From CAUPWF01 sp964369425 (GTDB lineage: Bacteria; Bacillota; Clostridia; Lachnospirales; Lachnospiraceae): a DNA stretch of 6,402 bases. Shown piece by piece: positions 5,161-6,402 of this stretch (positions within the stretch are counted from its first letter, which is position 1; each line of letters starts with the position of its first letter). Location of the stretch: NCBI GenBank assembly GCA_964369425.1, contig CAYJGW010000093.1, positions 1 to 6,402 on the forward strand. The letters are read 5' to 3'. The position numbers and the translations under genes were made by a program. The notes beneath the pieces are model-generated. The model was given only the letters and a program-made list of their open reading frames with translations. It was not told the DNA's origin and made no database searches.

Positions 5161-6402
5161 TTATCGTTTGTATAAATTTTCTATCATCTTTACGATATCA
5201 TAACCGTAATTTACTGCTGACGCCCAACCAGTACCATATGGATTTTCTTTAATTCCTAGGTGTTGCACATAAGGTGCCGCCCCTCTTCTTACTAAATGGA
5301 ATCTAGGATCTACATTTGGATACTTCAAAGTATGTGATGTAGTTGCATAAGCAATTAAATGCTGAACCTGCGCGCGAATCCCTGTTCGTACATCTGGAAA
5401 ACTTGCAGCATTTCCATTTGCATTTCCATCTAATGCACCAATTCCTGCAAAATTGAATTGATTGATATTTACAATTCCACCATATCTTAAAAATCCTGTT
5501 TCTTTCATCGCCTGTGTAAACACTACCTCTGGTTTTACACCTTCCGCAGTAGCCTCTTCATAGATAATCTGACAAAAAGATTCTATGGTAGGAGCTCCAC
5601 CTGGTGCCAATGAGGCACTTGGATAGGCAATTGGCGAATACGCATGATAATACGACACCATTTGTGCTACTGTTGTCTGCGAAGGCCCCACAATTGGGAA
5701 TAACCCATGAATCTGTATCGTAGATATGCTATATGTCAGTGCACCTGCTCCAGCACTGATGCCATTACCTGTCTCTATGTACGTATGTATATGATAAATT
5801 CCTGTTTGGTATTTGTGATTACTAAATTCCACATGCGCAATGTAAGTACCATCACCTTGTGGTGTCGCTGTATACCAAGTAACATCATCTTGCCAATCCT
5901 TCTCACTCCACACTGGAACTTGTACATTTTTCACTCCTGATGGAACTGATTCAGGTGTAATGATGACATCAAACCCATCTCTTACATCATTTACATTGAT
6001 CACTGTGGCTTTCGAAGTCGGTGCTGATACTGTGAAGCTTAGATTCCCTACGGATTTCATCGTTCCATCTGCCAATTTGGCATACACATGAGTGTCGTAT
6101 TTGCCCGCACTTCTATGATTGCTTATCGGTATCGATACACTATACACATCATTGTTTGCTGTTTTGTCTGAGTACCATACAATGTCATCTTGTCCACCTA
6201 CTTGACTCCAGGTTGGAAATACCACTTCTACTACATCCCCTAGTCCACTTAATCCACTTGCTACTGCAGTATAAGTAGTTTGACTATCGTTAAGATGTCC
6301 CTCTACTGACGCATTTGGAACCGTTGCTGTCATATTATGCGCTTTTCCATAGACACCTGCATAGATGCCATTTCCCATCTCTGCATAGATATGTACATTA
6401 TA
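5161..6402 (-). CDS. C-terminal part of secreted wall hydrolase: GBS_Bsp-like repeats plus glucosaminidase
   Basis: The frame is open from the window edge to TAA at 5163-5161, giving 413 residues; the first methionine (residue 9) is internal, since YNVHIYAE before it continues a repeat. Residues 1 to about 27 are the end of one GBS_Bsp-like repeat. Two full repeats follow at about 30-125 (FPTWS, GQDDIVWY, KYDTHVYAKLADG) and 130-225 (VPVWSE, WQDDVTWY, IYHIHTYIETGNG). After a linker, residues from about 255 form a glucosaminidase domain (GH73-like) with the probable catalytic Glu301 in QAMKETGFLRYGG, followed by NFAGIGALDG. Such enzymes cut between sugars of peptidoglycan during wall growth or daughter-cell separation; the repeats probably aid wall attachment. 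A signal peptide should lie in the missing N-terminus. No terminator is seen after the stop, so some read-through into the carAB leader is possible. Confidence 0.9.
   Translation of the reverse strand, partial: YNVHIYAEMGNGIYAGVYGKAHNMTATVPNASVEGHLNDSQTTYTAVASGLSGLGDVVEVVFPTWSQVGGQDDIVWYSDKTANNDVYSVSIPISNHRSAGKYDTHVYAKLADGTMKSVGNLSFTVSAPTSKATVINVNDVRDGFDVIITPESVPSGVKNVQVPVWSEKDWQDDVTWYTATPQGDGTYIAHVEFSNHKYQTGIYHIHTYIETGNGISAGAGALTYSISTIQIHGLFPIVGPSQTTVAQMVSYYHAYSPIAYPSASLAPGGAPTIESFCQIIYEEATAEGVKPEVVFTQAMKETGFLRYGGIVNINQFNFAGIGALDGNANGNAASFPDVRTGIRAQVQHLIAYATTSHTLKYPNVDPRFHLVRRGAAPYVQHLGIKENPYGTGWASAVNYGYDIVKMIENLYKR

Noticed and set aside
5707..5940. Open + strand frame opposite the glucosaminidase gene
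   Set aside because: Antisense shadow of a clearly coding sequence with conserved domains on the - strand.
1..6402. CRISPR array, tRNA or rRNA gene, insertion sequence
   Set aside because: No regularly spaced repeats, no cloverleaf or rRNA-like stretch, and no transposase or terminal inverted repeats were seen.

Overview
The window looks like a low-to-moderate GC Gram-positive anaerobe of the Clostridia, most likely Lachnospiraceae-like. This is inferred from three things: codon and protein style, strong GGAGG-type ribosome binding sites, and the pairing of GBS_Bsp-like repeats with a glucosaminidase domain. A run of exactly 100 N (2829-2928) shows that the sequence comes from a scaffolded draft assembly.

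Layout from left to right. (1) At 1-293 on the + strand is the C-terminal end of an AAA-ATPase-like / PD-(D/E)XK nuclease-fold protein that begins outside the window. (2) A long inverted repeat at 323-376 sits between convergent genes and probably terminates transcription from both sides. (3) Everything from 398 to 5118 on the - strand looks like one transcription unit: carA (357 aa), then carB (about 1066 aa once the gap is allowed for), then a small cupin gene. carA and carB overlap by one base (TAATG), with the carB ribosome binding site inside the carA coding end. The cupin follows 43 bases after carB with its own GGAGGG site. (4) The 242 bases between carA and the next gene upstream hold a good extended -10 promoter and a roughly 200-nt untranslated leader. 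The leader contains a strong intrinsic terminator ending in nine U, two overlapping very short reading frames, and a gapped tandem duplication. (5) At 5161-6402 on the - strand is the C-terminal part of a secreted cell-wall hydrolase, with GBS_Bsp-like repeats followed by a glucosaminidase domain; its N-terminus lies outside the window.

How the genes fit together: CarA releases ammonia from glutamine and CarB turns it, with bicarbonate and ATP, into carbamoyl phosphate for pyrimidine and arginine synthesis. The leader terminator implies that carAB is controlled by transcription attenuation. No PyrR binding loop, T-box or riboswitch that I know is visible. The most interesting signal is the arrangement of the leader: a 7-codon frame with two arginine codons sits inside a hairpin, overlaps a second frame by one base (TAGTG), and that second frame runs straight through the terminator. 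This suggests, but does not prove, translation-coupled attenuation. The coding content itself is ordinary.
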